From Liolophura sinensis (taxonomy: Eukaryota > Mollusca > Polyplacophora > Chitonida > Chitonidae): a stretch of 64,000 bases of DNA. This document shows, piece after piece, positions 12,601-24,600 of this stretch. The position numbers and the translations under genes are program-made. A model generated the notes under the pieces. That model was not told where the DNA came from, searched no databases, and was given only the letters and a program-made list of their open reading frames with translations. The stretch spans positions 21,869,608 through 21,933,607 of the forward strand of contig NC_088300.1 of assembly GCF_032854445.1 (NCBI RefSeq), written 5' to 3'. The stretch's first letter is position 1; each line of letters starts with the position of its first letter.

Positions 12601-15600
12601 TAACCCTCAAAAACACATTTTATCCACCTATATCTGACAAGTGCCATAGCTGCAACACAGTTCAACTGAGTAAAATAATGAATAGCAACATGCTTGTCTT
12701 TTTTCTATACTAATTTTGTTAAACGTTAATACAATTTCACTCTGTGAATGGCATTCACTGTAACACTCTACACAAAGCAAAGCAAAAATATTTACCCCAT
12801 TATAACATTTTCAAGGAACTTAAACTGTACCATCTTTAAAATGCTGAAGTCTATGAAAGGTCAAAGTGAACATGTACCAAGATCTGGTCAGGATCACTAC
12901 GAACGTCACAAAACCTGACAGAGTCACCTTCCAAAAAGTCTTACCTTACATAAAGCCACCTCATTCTGCAGTACTTGTAAGTCGGTAGAGGTGACATTTG
13001 GCTCAGCTTCCAGACGCGCGTCCAGCTTCTCCAGCACCTCCTCAAAGCCGGTGCGCTCTGTGTCGTAAGCATTCCAAGCGCCGTACATCTTGTCCACTTT
13101 GTGCGTACGTTCCTCTGTTGCTGACAGAATGGCAGCCCAGCGCTCTCTGATGTCAGCCACCTCGCTCGCGATGACAGGCTGTTGCATTAAGTAACCAGCC
13201 TCCATGTTCATCTTCTCAAAGATGGGAAACTGTTCCTCACATTCATGCAGAAAATTCTGTCACAAAAAGCGAGAATACGTCAATATGGCAAATTCTCCTT
13301 TCTATTAATTTTTTTTACAGCTTAGCGTAGATTATGTAGAAATATTATGGCAATGGACAACAGTTTAGGAGATATTTCTTTGTTGTGTTATGATTCAATA
13401 TGGCAGCTGTGACATGAGAACAATGCTTTACTTTTGAGATGCTGTTTTATAAGTCCTCTAAAAACTTACAAAAGACTCGCAAAAACAAGAGCATTTTCGT
13501 GAAATATAAAACTAAAAAGTCTTGTAATACATTACCTGATGTAAATCATGCAGATCTTTGGCCTCTTCGACTGTGGCACACTTTGGCAGCTCCGTATGAC
13601 AATAATTCTCTGCCTTGCTAATCCAGGGTGTCAACTGTTGAGCCAGGTTCTGGTACACATGCCAGTGGGTCACGTTGTCGGACAAACAAGAGCTGCGCTC
13701 CTTCGCTCGAGTACACAGATTCTCCCACTGGCGACGAACAGATGTCAACTTGGATTTCAAGGCGCTGGTTTCTCTGGAGCGGAAGTTTTGGGACAATCCT
13801 CTTGCATCCTTTTCCAAATTCTCCAGGGTGATGTGGTTCTCAAACACATCTGAGCAAATATCCTGTAAAATAAAAGGCAAAATTAAGTAAACCATTAAGT
13901 ATGGAAACAATTCAATCTGATACAGGACGAAATGTCTTCCTCCTTAGGATTTACTATCCACGTCTAATTCTCTGATTGATTAACTTCACTGGGGATTGAT
14001 GTTGCAAGAGTCTTCAAGAACTTTTTGTCTTAGATGACGGCAGCCATGTTTACCTGAGCGTAAACCATCTACAGACTGGCTGCTTCATTCATGAATTTTC
14101 ATCCTGTAGAGAAACATGTTCACACCACTAAATAGGGATAAAAACTTCCCATCAATTCTTTGTTTTTCGCCCGATTTCTTCTGCATTTATTACCTTTGTT
14201 TTCTCATACTGATCTTCTGGTGAGCCTTCCTCTTCATTTGCATCTGTTAATTTCTCTTCTTTCTCATTCAACCAATCACAGAAACTGTTTAGTCGTTTGT
14301 AGTACTCTGACCACTTGGCAATGGTGGCCTCCAAGTCAGAAAGTTTGGCGTTTAGCCGGACGGAAATGTTCTGAAGTTTTTTGTCGATATCGCTCATTTC
14401 TCCCTTGAGGGGACCTTTCCGCTCCCTACTGGCCCCCTCAGCCAGGACCTCGTTCAGCTTCTGCATATCTGACAGACTGCTCTTCAGTTTTCCAAGCGTG
14501 TGCTGCAAGGACTGCAAAACAACAACAACAAGCATACCTCAGTACTAACATGCCAAAATTATTAGAGTTTGTGAATATCAGTAATGGTATACGTTACTTA
14601 GAACATATAACAGTACAACATCATCATAATCCTCTTGTCTAGAGAAGGGAATGGGGACAAGGGACAAAATTCCTTTGTTATTCTTAAGAAAATGACAGCC
14701 CCATCAAGTTGAGCAATGACATAAACAGAAACACTTTCCTGGATTGAGAGATCTGCAAGTTGCATCTTCTTTTTTATACTTGTAGTATAATGGACTCATA
14801 ACAAACATTTAACATTTCATAGACTCCTATGACATGAAGTCAATGCTTGTGTAACATATGGTACAATCTACTGGCTATCTACAGGTATGTGTGCATGCTG
14901 TGGGTAGTGGCTATGCACAAGCAAGCCAACAACAATTTCTCTTTGGTGCACTGGTCACATCCCAGGGTACAGTCAGTTCAATCCCCAGCAGGATTGATCA
15001 GTCACATTTAAATGTTTTGACGCTGAGAACTTTAACCTTAGTCTCTCCTACAAACCACTAGCCTGCTTGTCGCCTGCCACTCACCTTCTTGGACTGGAGG
15101 TCTTTTTGTGCATGCTCCTGGCCGCTGACCGTGGGCGTTTTCTCCAACTCCTCTTCAGCCTTCTTGAGGTGCTGTAGTAGATTGCTCCTCTCCATCTCGT
15201 ACTGCTCCCAGTTCTCCACACTTGCCTGAAAACACAAATGCAGCCATAAAACTTGACACTAGCACTCAGCCATAAAACTTGGCACTAGTACTCAGCCATA
15301 AAACTTGGCACTAGCACTCACCTGCACATGTCTTAACGTAACTATTGTGACAGACCGTAACTATTGTGACAGACCGTAACTATTGTGACAGACCGTAACT
15401 ATTCTGACAGACCGTAAATCTTTAACCTTTCCACCAGTGAAGCACTGTTTTCAGTGGACTTACAGCATACAATTATTATTAAAATGATGCTAAAATGATT
15501 TGTTTGTGTTAATAAAGCTGCAAGTTTCATAACACTGTGCAAATTAGTTCTCTACACATCACTGTTTTCTCAGAATGTTTCAAAATATTGGTTACCCAAG

Positions 15601-18600
15601 TGATTGAAATGTTTGAAGAATTAGGGTACCGCAAAATCTCATCGTGACACAAAACTTCCACCTTTTTTGGAGAGGAGTTGAATACTTCATTTGATTTACA
15701 TCATTCCCACGATTGATTCTTAAACTCCTACGGCTTTATGTTTATCACATTCATGCACCATTACTATGCATACAATAATGCAAAAGCAGAAAAAACTGAA
15801 ATACGGAAACATCAAACATGCAAATCCTCAGTGTTATATCAGAGTATCTATGATTCTGCATTGCTAACAATATGGATATAACTAAACATGGGAGAAAAAG
15901 CATCAGGTGATAACTCCAAAATGTACAAAAAGTAGTGTATCAATTTGATAAACATAGTAATTAAAGACATAATTTTGGTAACGAAGTAAATTACATCAAA
16001 TTAAATATTAAACCCACTTTCAAGTCCAAATGTCACATGATCAATACTTTGTTGAAATATTAAAACATCAAACAAGTAACATACTTATCACTTTTTTTTT
16101 CAGAATATTTATGTTTTTGGAACATTCTAAGTGGCTCACTGGGGGGCTCAACAAGACTTTGTATTGATCGTAACAACCTAATGTAACAGCCATTTTTCTA
16201 TCAGCATTTCCTAATCCATGCCATCTTACCTTTAACTTCTCATGCTTAGCTTTAGCCAGAGTATTGGTGTCCTTCCATTTGGTGTTGAGATCGTTGATGG
16301 CTTTAGACACAAATGCTGGAGCATCTCTGTCCCTCTGTAAATTCTGACCTTTCTCAAGGTCAGCCTGGATCTGGGCTTTTTCCGCATCAAGTTTACGGAT
16401 GATTTGCTAAAACAGAAACAGTTAAACTTAAACATTAAGACAATCCACACATTCTTTTTTTATCATTGTGAGAAAATAGCACTGAATGCAATTAACACCT
16501 GGGTGATAATGGACCTGAATTCATACACCTTAAGGAAGAATATCATCCCCAAAATAATATATCTTCTACAGCTTTTCACTATTAGTTTGTGATGGTTTTT
16601 AATTATTTCCATGTAAAAAAAATGAAACAGTAAAATCCTTGGTAAGCATCTACAGGTATGTTTATGTACGAGACAGAAATGAAGAATAAAACGATAAATA
16701 CATGTGGGACTAACAACCATGCCACGTTATTTAGGCGTCAGAAAATTTAAGCAACTTTTTATAAATATACAGCTTAGGCGTCCTAAAATAAATTGTCAGC
16801 AATGTATAAAGTATTCATGAAATCAGTCAACTATCCTTACCTAGCTACAGTTATTGTAGTATAGTGTCTGTTTGCTTCCATGTGTAGAATGCATGGTCTA
16901 CCACAATGATTAATCTAAGCTTCTTCAGGTACACACTCACATGTCAACAACCTGAGTAACCTCTGTTCTGAGTGTAAGCCATGTTTGTCTACCTGGGTAT
17001 AGTCCTGACCTTACAAGTTCTCTCTCCAGAACAATACACTTACACTAATTAAGTCACACAACAACCTGGTGGATTAAGACTCACCGCAAGACACTGGATT
17101 AACAGATGAATGGATTATCTCTTCACTGCACCTGACTAATCTCCACTTAAAACTTTTCAGCTGAATTTTGACTAATCCTTTAATTAAGCCTGAATTTAAT
17201 ATAAGTGTGTATGTATATGTAATTAGATACTGTTATAAAAGACAGTAACATATTCAGACTTGTTCAAACTGATTTAACTGATAAAATCTTCAACGACTGG
17301 CAAAAAAGTTGACAGTTGATCACTTCCTTTTAACCAGTGTGGTACCTAAAGAACTGAGTAACGAGTCTTGTTTGACAGAGTCTCCCCAAGAATCAATGGA
17401 TGAATGTTCATACCAGATGATCCCAGTAACAAAGGAACAATGATCCCAGTAACAAAGGAACGACGATCCCAGTAACAAAGGAATGATGATCCCACTAACA
17501 AAGGAACGATGATCCCAGTAACAAAGGAACGACAATCCCAGTAACAAAGGAATGATGATCCCACTAACAAAGGAACAACGATCCCAGTAACAAAGGAATG
17601 ACGATCCCAGTAACAAAGGAACGACGATCCCACTAACACAGGAACAAGATCAAATGTTGAATATTCCTTGGAGTTCTACAATTACTACTTCTTATTGCAA
17701 TGTTTCACACTAACCTCATGCTCCTGAAGATACATCTTGGCCTCTTGTAGCCCATCCACATATGGCTGATCTAAAACCTGCTTCTGGTAATCATCCAGCC
17801 AACTAGTACGGCCTCCGATATGATCACGGAACTCGTAGCACTTGGAGAAGAGTTTCGACTTGTCTCCTGCCTCCTTCACATTTGGCTGTAGGTTGTTAAA
17901 CCTGGCCAGTAAGGTGCTGAGTCGCTCTCTTTCCCGCTCAGCATCCGCGTCCGGAGCATCCTGCAGAAGTTCGTGTAAATTGTCCTCCAGCCATGCTGAG
18001 TCGTCGGTAAACTTTCTCAGGTTTCGCATTGCCTCCTGCTCAAAAATATGTCAACAGTGATCAAACTTTACGGCTGCTCTAAAATAATATAATGTCTACA
18101 CATACTCATAATGCTATTCTACCTTCCATGAAGTGGACAAAGTTGTCTTGACCCTCATTAAGAGCAATTCATGGCCAAAAACTAAAACACATTAATATCC
18201 CATAAGTTGTTTACGTACTCATACCCCAGACTTTATGCCACTTCTTAATACAGTTTCCATACGAGACGAAATCTGATTGTTAAAATACGCAACCTGTGCA
18301 AATTATTTGGCCCAAAATTCTGTCCCAAATTCCTCTTTAAAGGCAAATAAAGGTCGTGAAATATTACTTTAGGTTTTGAAACTTACATTTTCCTTTAAGG
18401 ATATCATACTATCATCAAAAAACACCATTAAACACATTTTAAACATTATTATACTCTTGTGAACAAACAAAAATCAGTAACTTAGCCTTGGATGAAATTT
18501 TAAAGGTTTTACAGTAGACCGTCCTCACAAAGTTTATAAACATGTACATGGCAACATGTAGAAGAGATTGTAGTAGACACAAGTTGAAGATTGTCAAATA

Positions 18601-21600
18601 AGTGGATGTACCTGGAACTGTGCCAATGAGGTCTTGTACTCCTCACCCGTCAATGACTCGTCCTGCAAGTCCTTTGACAGACGTTCCACCTCAGCTACCC
18701 ATTTCGAAAACTCCCCAAACCTAGAAAGAAGATTGAAGGAAATGATCATTAAAAAAATGAAGTGAGCATCAGGAGAAAGACCAGAGAAAAATGTATCTGA
18801 AAATGATACACATTTTGTTTCCACCGAAACAAAAGTAGTCAAATGTGTTGATTACAAGGTATTGGACCATACTGATTTAGTCGCCAAAAGCAATCTTTAT
18901 TCGATCAATGTTTCCTACTGAAAAAATTTCCACTTATGTAATAGCAGTCAGGGGCCTGTGTCTAAGAGCCACTAAAGAAATGTGTCACCATGGTAAATGG
19001 GTGTAGCGTTTACCGACTTTGTAGAACAGTCTGCAGGTCTACGTGCGCGGCAAACAGGAGTGCCCAGAGCAACAACAATACTCTTACAAACTAATGTATC
19101 ATAACTACCGTGTTTCAAATCATCCATGATCCAGCCTGATTGAGGACTCACTTGTTATTGTACTCCTTCCATCGTTCTGGGAGTTGTTTCAGCTGCAGGT
19201 GTGTGTCCTCTAGCGCAGCGAGGAGTGCCCGCCAGCGCTTCCAATGGTTGTCATGGCGTTCCTCAAGGGTCAAATCATCAGGATCTAACTGTTCAAGAGT
19301 CTCTACGCAGGATTTCATCTGAGCGAGGGAGTTCTGACACGATGGAATAAACTGACCCTCGTGAAATGTTTGCTGAGAACAGACAATAAATCATATCTTA
19401 TTTGATCATGTCCCTTGTCATAATCAAGGCTACTTCTTACTTATCTTATGCAGCCACGTCTTTAGACCAAGATGTGAAATTGAATTCAAACACACAATCT
19501 CACTGGTGAAAGTTTAGTAATGGGGTCTTACATGAACAACTTAAAGCGCCTTCTTGATTAAAAATGCTTAACATGAATTTAATTAAGTACAATTATCATC
19601 AGGTGATCAGTAACGCGGCAGCTGAAGAGACTGCCACTATATATGGGCTTAAATCCCATTGTTCACAAGATTGTCAATAGCTGCACTGTATTATAAAGTC
19701 TACATATCAACACACCCTGTGCTTCTTAAGAATGTCTTTAACATTGTCCTGTCTGTGGAGTTGTTTTTGTTGCTCTACTAGAGTTTTCTCCCCTTCCTCC
19801 ACCAGGCGGAGGTAGCGGTCTTCTTCCATGCAGAACTGTAACTTTGTCTTGTGGATGGGAGCATGCCGCCTGATCAGCTGCAATAACCAAGTTAGAATAT
19901 GTAGTCTGTCTTAAGAAATATCAGATGAAGAATTAGAAATCTTGTTCTTAATGTCAAATCTATTTAAACAAGAATGCTTTCTGTAATATAAATTCAAAAA
20001 ACATTCAGAAGAAATTAAGTAAGTCTTACACATGAATATACATTATCGTGATGAAGAAGAATAAATCCATGATTTTTGGTTTAAGTCATATTATAAAGCT
20101 ACTACAAAGCTGCTATAAAGTTTCTACAATGGTGTAAAAATTACAGTAAAAAATATGCAAGTATGCACAAAATTAGGCACTCCGTACCAAAAGTTTTATA
20201 CTTTTCTAAATCTCTAAACCCTTGCCATTTAAAATGAGAGAAATGTTTTTGAAAAAAAAAAAACAATCTTTATTTGTGGCCTCATTTATATTTAATAAAC
20301 TCCATCCCTAGAACAGCAATATATGCATGCCTCCTCTCTTTTGACACCTTTTTTTCTGCATGGTATCAACAACACTGAAGTATAATGGCGAATGTGAGTA
20401 TGCACAAAATGACTACATAGTTCCTAAACGTCAATGGGTATAGTAATTACAACATACTAAATATGCTCTAAAAATAAATGAAAAACTGCCTTTTTTTCTA
20501 AATTTCTGCACTGTTTGCTTATAATTGTGCATTTCCTGTTGCAATTCAACAGTTATGTTTCACGAATCTTTTTTTTTAGCACCCCATTTTAAACGGTGCC
20601 AGAAAGGATACAGTTCTAGAAGGGATCACTACAGTTTGTGTTGTAATACCACAGATCACGGCTCAGTCTTACATTCCAGTTCTCCTGCCTACTGTCCCTC
20701 ATAAGATCCAGATGCCTGGTGTCTCCTCCTTCCAATGCTGTCTCCAACTGGTCACAAGCTACCAGAAAGTCTTGAAGAATACGGCTCTCAGACCGATCAA
20801 AGAAGAGCTACAGTTTTCAATGGTAAATGTTACCAATCGTATTAAACAATACTTAACTATTTCAAATGAAGTCAAGCAAAATCAACAGTAAAGAGAACAT
20901 ACTTTCAATATCATGCCCCTTTGAGAATGAAAAAGGAAATACATCTATAGAACTTCCATATCAAACCAAAGCCTTTTACTTGGAAATGAGATAGTCAATA
21001 GTCCAGGTACATCTGATATTTCACAAAATAACTAAGACACTTATACCCTTAAGAAATGAACACATATATCAATGTTATTTTAATGAAGTCCAAGAGATTA
21101 AGACAGAACCTGTGACTGATACTTGAAACGAAACTGTCAAGAAGGAAGACAAAGGGGAAGGAAGGATATCAGTGCAGAGGTAATTAGGTTTGAGGAGATC
21201 CAAATAAACCTACAGAGCATGAACATTCCGTCTTACCTTGTGCTTCTTGAGTAAGCTCTCCACGTCATCCTCCCGATCTTTCAACAGGCTGTCAGCGTGT
21301 TCCAGCCAGTCGTCAAGCGGACGCGCTTTCTGTAGCACCACCCGCCACATGCGTGTTATGCTGTCGAGTTTCTGTTCCCATGCTTTAGCAGAGTTAATAC
21401 TTGTCTGTAACGAAGAAAGCCCAATACTCAGTGTTTTCCCAGTTCAGAAAACGCGAGGCCCTTGGGTGCCGAGTGTTTTGTGCTCAACGAAAACACTCAG
21501 CGCTTGGGCTTTCTTCTCAAGCGTGTTTAAAGACCTCGGTACAAGGTGGGTTTGCGCTTGCAGTCGAAAGAACATGCAAAAATGAGTGGTTCCGAAAGCA

Positions 21601-24600
21601 AAAGATCCGCAACGGTTAGCGTTTTTATCGAGATCTGTCTCCCACCAACCCTCTCAGTGCAATATACCTAGTTAGCGTGAGAGGCCCTTCTCCAGTGTTT
21701 AACATAAATTCCCCTGGGCGGGGCCATGCACCTGTCAGCCATGCAGCTTAATGTTAGCCATAATATTGTGCAGGTGAAAGCAACGTCTTCCGCGTGCGCG
21801 CAGCAGATACATGTTGCTACATGTATGTAGACAAGCAAATTACATATACACAGGCAAAATAAAATAGAATACTAAGTTGGTGGTATCCCCCACAGAGAAT
21901 GGTTAAAGGGGAAGGGTAACAAATATAAGATGATACATGAGTATATAAAAAAAAGGTTTGTCAAAAATGATGGGTATATGTGCAATCCTGCCTGACGTTG
22001 TTGAGCACCGTGCTCACTCACAAACACCAAACACTCCAAACCCCTTCCCCCCTCCCCCACCCCTCGCACAGGACAACAACAACAACAACACATGCACAAC
22101 ATGAATACTACAGCTACAGCTAACTATCATGGCAAAGGTGGCATTGGCGGCAGTAGAAGCGAGGCCACTTGATTATCTGATGAGAGGGGTAGTGGGAGGG
22201 GTGAAATATCTGGGGGTCCTCGACAAATCGATGGATCCTTCCTGTCAGTGGAAAAGTTCCCGTTTTGCTGACACCCCTAGTTTACAGCAACAAGAAGTTT
22301 TGCACCCAGACAGTTGTTCATGTGTCAGCCCTACACCCACTGTATAATTCTCCTTCAACTTCCACCAATACAACTAAACATACATCGTGCTAAATCAAAT
22401 ACAGTGAAAAACAATGTGTGAATAACATTTTCAACAATTAAAGGTGAATCAATGTACAAGGATGTGAATTAGTGACTTTAACACAATTACACTACCCTCC
22501 ACCATCTGATGAACGGTGATAAAAAGTCATAAAATGAAATATACAGGAATATATATCTGGCAAGATGCAAGCAATCTGAGGGCTAGGAAATTCATTTCAA
22601 TACCAAAAGAACAATTTCGTTCGTTCAGTCTTTCTTGACATATTGCTTCTTACTTAAATCCACATGGCACAGGCTCACTACAAAGGCGTTTTCTTTACAA
22701 AAGTTCCAAAATGACAGGAATAGCAGCATTAAATGTTAGCACCAAGAAATGTATCTTAGATTTTACAGACCATAAAGGCTCCAAAAGTGACCCATAATGC
22801 ATCAGTGCTAATATGAACTGCTCACTCCTCTGCAGTAAGCTTGCCAGGAGGACTTCATGTAATGCAACACAAATTCAACCATTACAAAATGTTCACTTTT
22901 TGAGGACGAGACAATGGCTCGCGTTTATAGCCCTCAGATGAGATTAGAGTGCGACTAACATGCAGAAGGCGTTACCTGGAACCTAGTCTGAAGAGATTCC
23001 ATGCCATTTTCCAGCACAGAGAAATCTACATTAGGTAACTTTTGTTTAGTATTCAGCACTTTCTGGAAGACTTTGGCCTTGCTCTCAAGGACTGATTTCT
23101 GGTATGTTGTCTCTGCAAAGAACTCCTGCAAGTCAGATAAAAAAATTTTAGATTACCTTCTCATAATGAATTCATAATTGCTAGTACATAATGTAACCAG
23201 AATCAACTCATTCATTGTTAAAATAGAAATGCAACAGACCTAAAATTCTACTCATTTTTCCACATCTTGTGTTTCTTTCACTGCCCACACCTTCGGTTTC
23301 TCAAACACATACCTTGTTCTCAAGCGCACATCTTGTGTTTCTCAAGCTTACCCCTTGTGTTTCTCAAGCTTATACTGTCTGCATCTCAAGCTTGCCCATA
23401 CCTAGTGTTTCTCAAGCCAACTCCCTGTGCTATCCCAGCCCATAAGTTTGGTTTCTCAAACCTACCCTTACCTTGTGTTTCTCCAGCTTGCCCATATATT
23501 GTTTCTCAAGCCTGCTCATATCTTGTGTTTCTCAAAATTGCCCATACCTAGTGTTTCTCAAACTTGCCCATGTCTTGTGTTTCTCAAACTTGCCCATATC
23601 TTGTTTCTCAAGCTGCCCATACCTTGTGTTTCCCAAACTTGCCCATGTCTTGTGTTTCTCAAGTTTGCCCATATCATGTTTCTTAAGCTTGCCCAGATCT
23701 TGTTTCTCAAGCTTGCCCATACCTTGTGTTTCCCGAACTTGCCCATGTCTTGTGTTTCTCAAGCTTCCCCATACCTTGTGTTTCCCAAGCATGTCCATAC
23801 ATGTATCTTGTGTTTCTCAAGCTTGCAGAGATCTTGTGTTTCTCAAGCTTGCCCAGATCTTGTGTTTCTCAAGCTTGCCCAGATCTTGAGTTTCTCAAAC
23901 TTGCCCAGATCTTGTGTTTCTTAAACTTGCTCATATCTTGAGTTTCTCAAACTTGCCCAGATCTTGTGTTTCTTAAACTTGCCCATATCTTGAGTTTCTC
24001 AAACTTGCCCAGATCTTGTGTTTCTTAAACTTGCCCATATCTTGTGTTTCTCAAACTTGCCCATACCTGTGTTTCTCAAGCATGCCCGTACATGTATGGT
24101 GTGTTTCTCAAGCTTGCCCAGATCTTGTGTTTCTCAAGCCCACACCCTGTGCTTTCACAGACCATACCTTGTGTTTCTCAAGTTTGCTCATACCTAATGT
24201 TTCTCCAGCCCATACCTTGTGTTTCTCAAGTCTAGCCTCGGCAGACTGTGCCTCTCCCTCCAGCTGGTGACTCTCCAGCAGTGTCTCTCCCTTCTCCAGC
24301 CAAGCACTCAAATCAGCCATGCCCGTCTCTAGTGACTCCACATTGGGCAGCACACCCTTTACTGCCTTCAGCCTCTCTGGGATTTCCTTTCGCAGGCGGA
24401 CGATCACCTCTTTGTGGACGTTGAGCGTCTGTAACATTTTGTTCACCTCTTCCTGGGAAGTGTCCCTCACCAAGGACTGGGCAGTTTTTGTGGTCTTTTT
24501 GAAGTCATTCTCCACCTGTGATACCTCAGCGTTTACGTCCTGTGTGACAAGGGTGTGATTAAGGTCCAGAAAAAAATCAGATTTTAGTTCTCTATGTATA

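Larger units (their letters stand above)
4523..20672 (-). other. Short introns of the rod region (grouped note)
   Basis: Between the rod exons in this interval, introns are mostly 250-1,300 bp. Those longer than 300 bp without a listed repeat (for example 5457-5914, 7458-7864, 8183-8559, 9433-9873, 10036-10428, 10750-11211, 11854-12225, 12547-12944, 14512-15084, 18036-18611, 19878-20672) are AT-rich. I see no gene or structured element in them. Confidence 0.7.
21405..22975 (-). other. Intron 16
   Basis: A 1.6-kb phase-0 intron. It holds a long inverted repeat next to the exon 17 acceptor (21412-21516), a CAA microsatellite (22072-22090) and a C-rich stretch (about 22040-22066). A 72-codon plus-strand ORF at 22129-22347 has no recognisable domain. 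Confidence 0.8.

Noticed and set aside
17320-17639. Minus-strand ORFs with repeating [12 protein letters not shown]-like peptide
   Set aside because: Produced by the 23-bp minisatellite; the frame changes with each unit, and exons on both sides splice correctly without it.
17419-17648. CRISPR-like regular repeat array
   Set aside because: Units are contiguous with no unique spacers, and the window is clearly eukaryotic; it is a minisatellite.
21238-21585. Ser-rich plus-strand ORF over exon 17 and the hairpin
   Set aside because: The reverse complement of exon 17 plus intron; it depends on reading through the true splice site.
22129-22347. 72-codon plus-strand ORF in intron 16
   Set aside because: Short, with no domain, and antisense within an intron; not enough support.
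23427-23941. Long overlapping ORFs on both strands (up to 165 codons, periodic Cys/Ser/Leu-rich peptides)
   Set aside because: They are translations of the 24-26 bp minisatellite in all frames, not genes.
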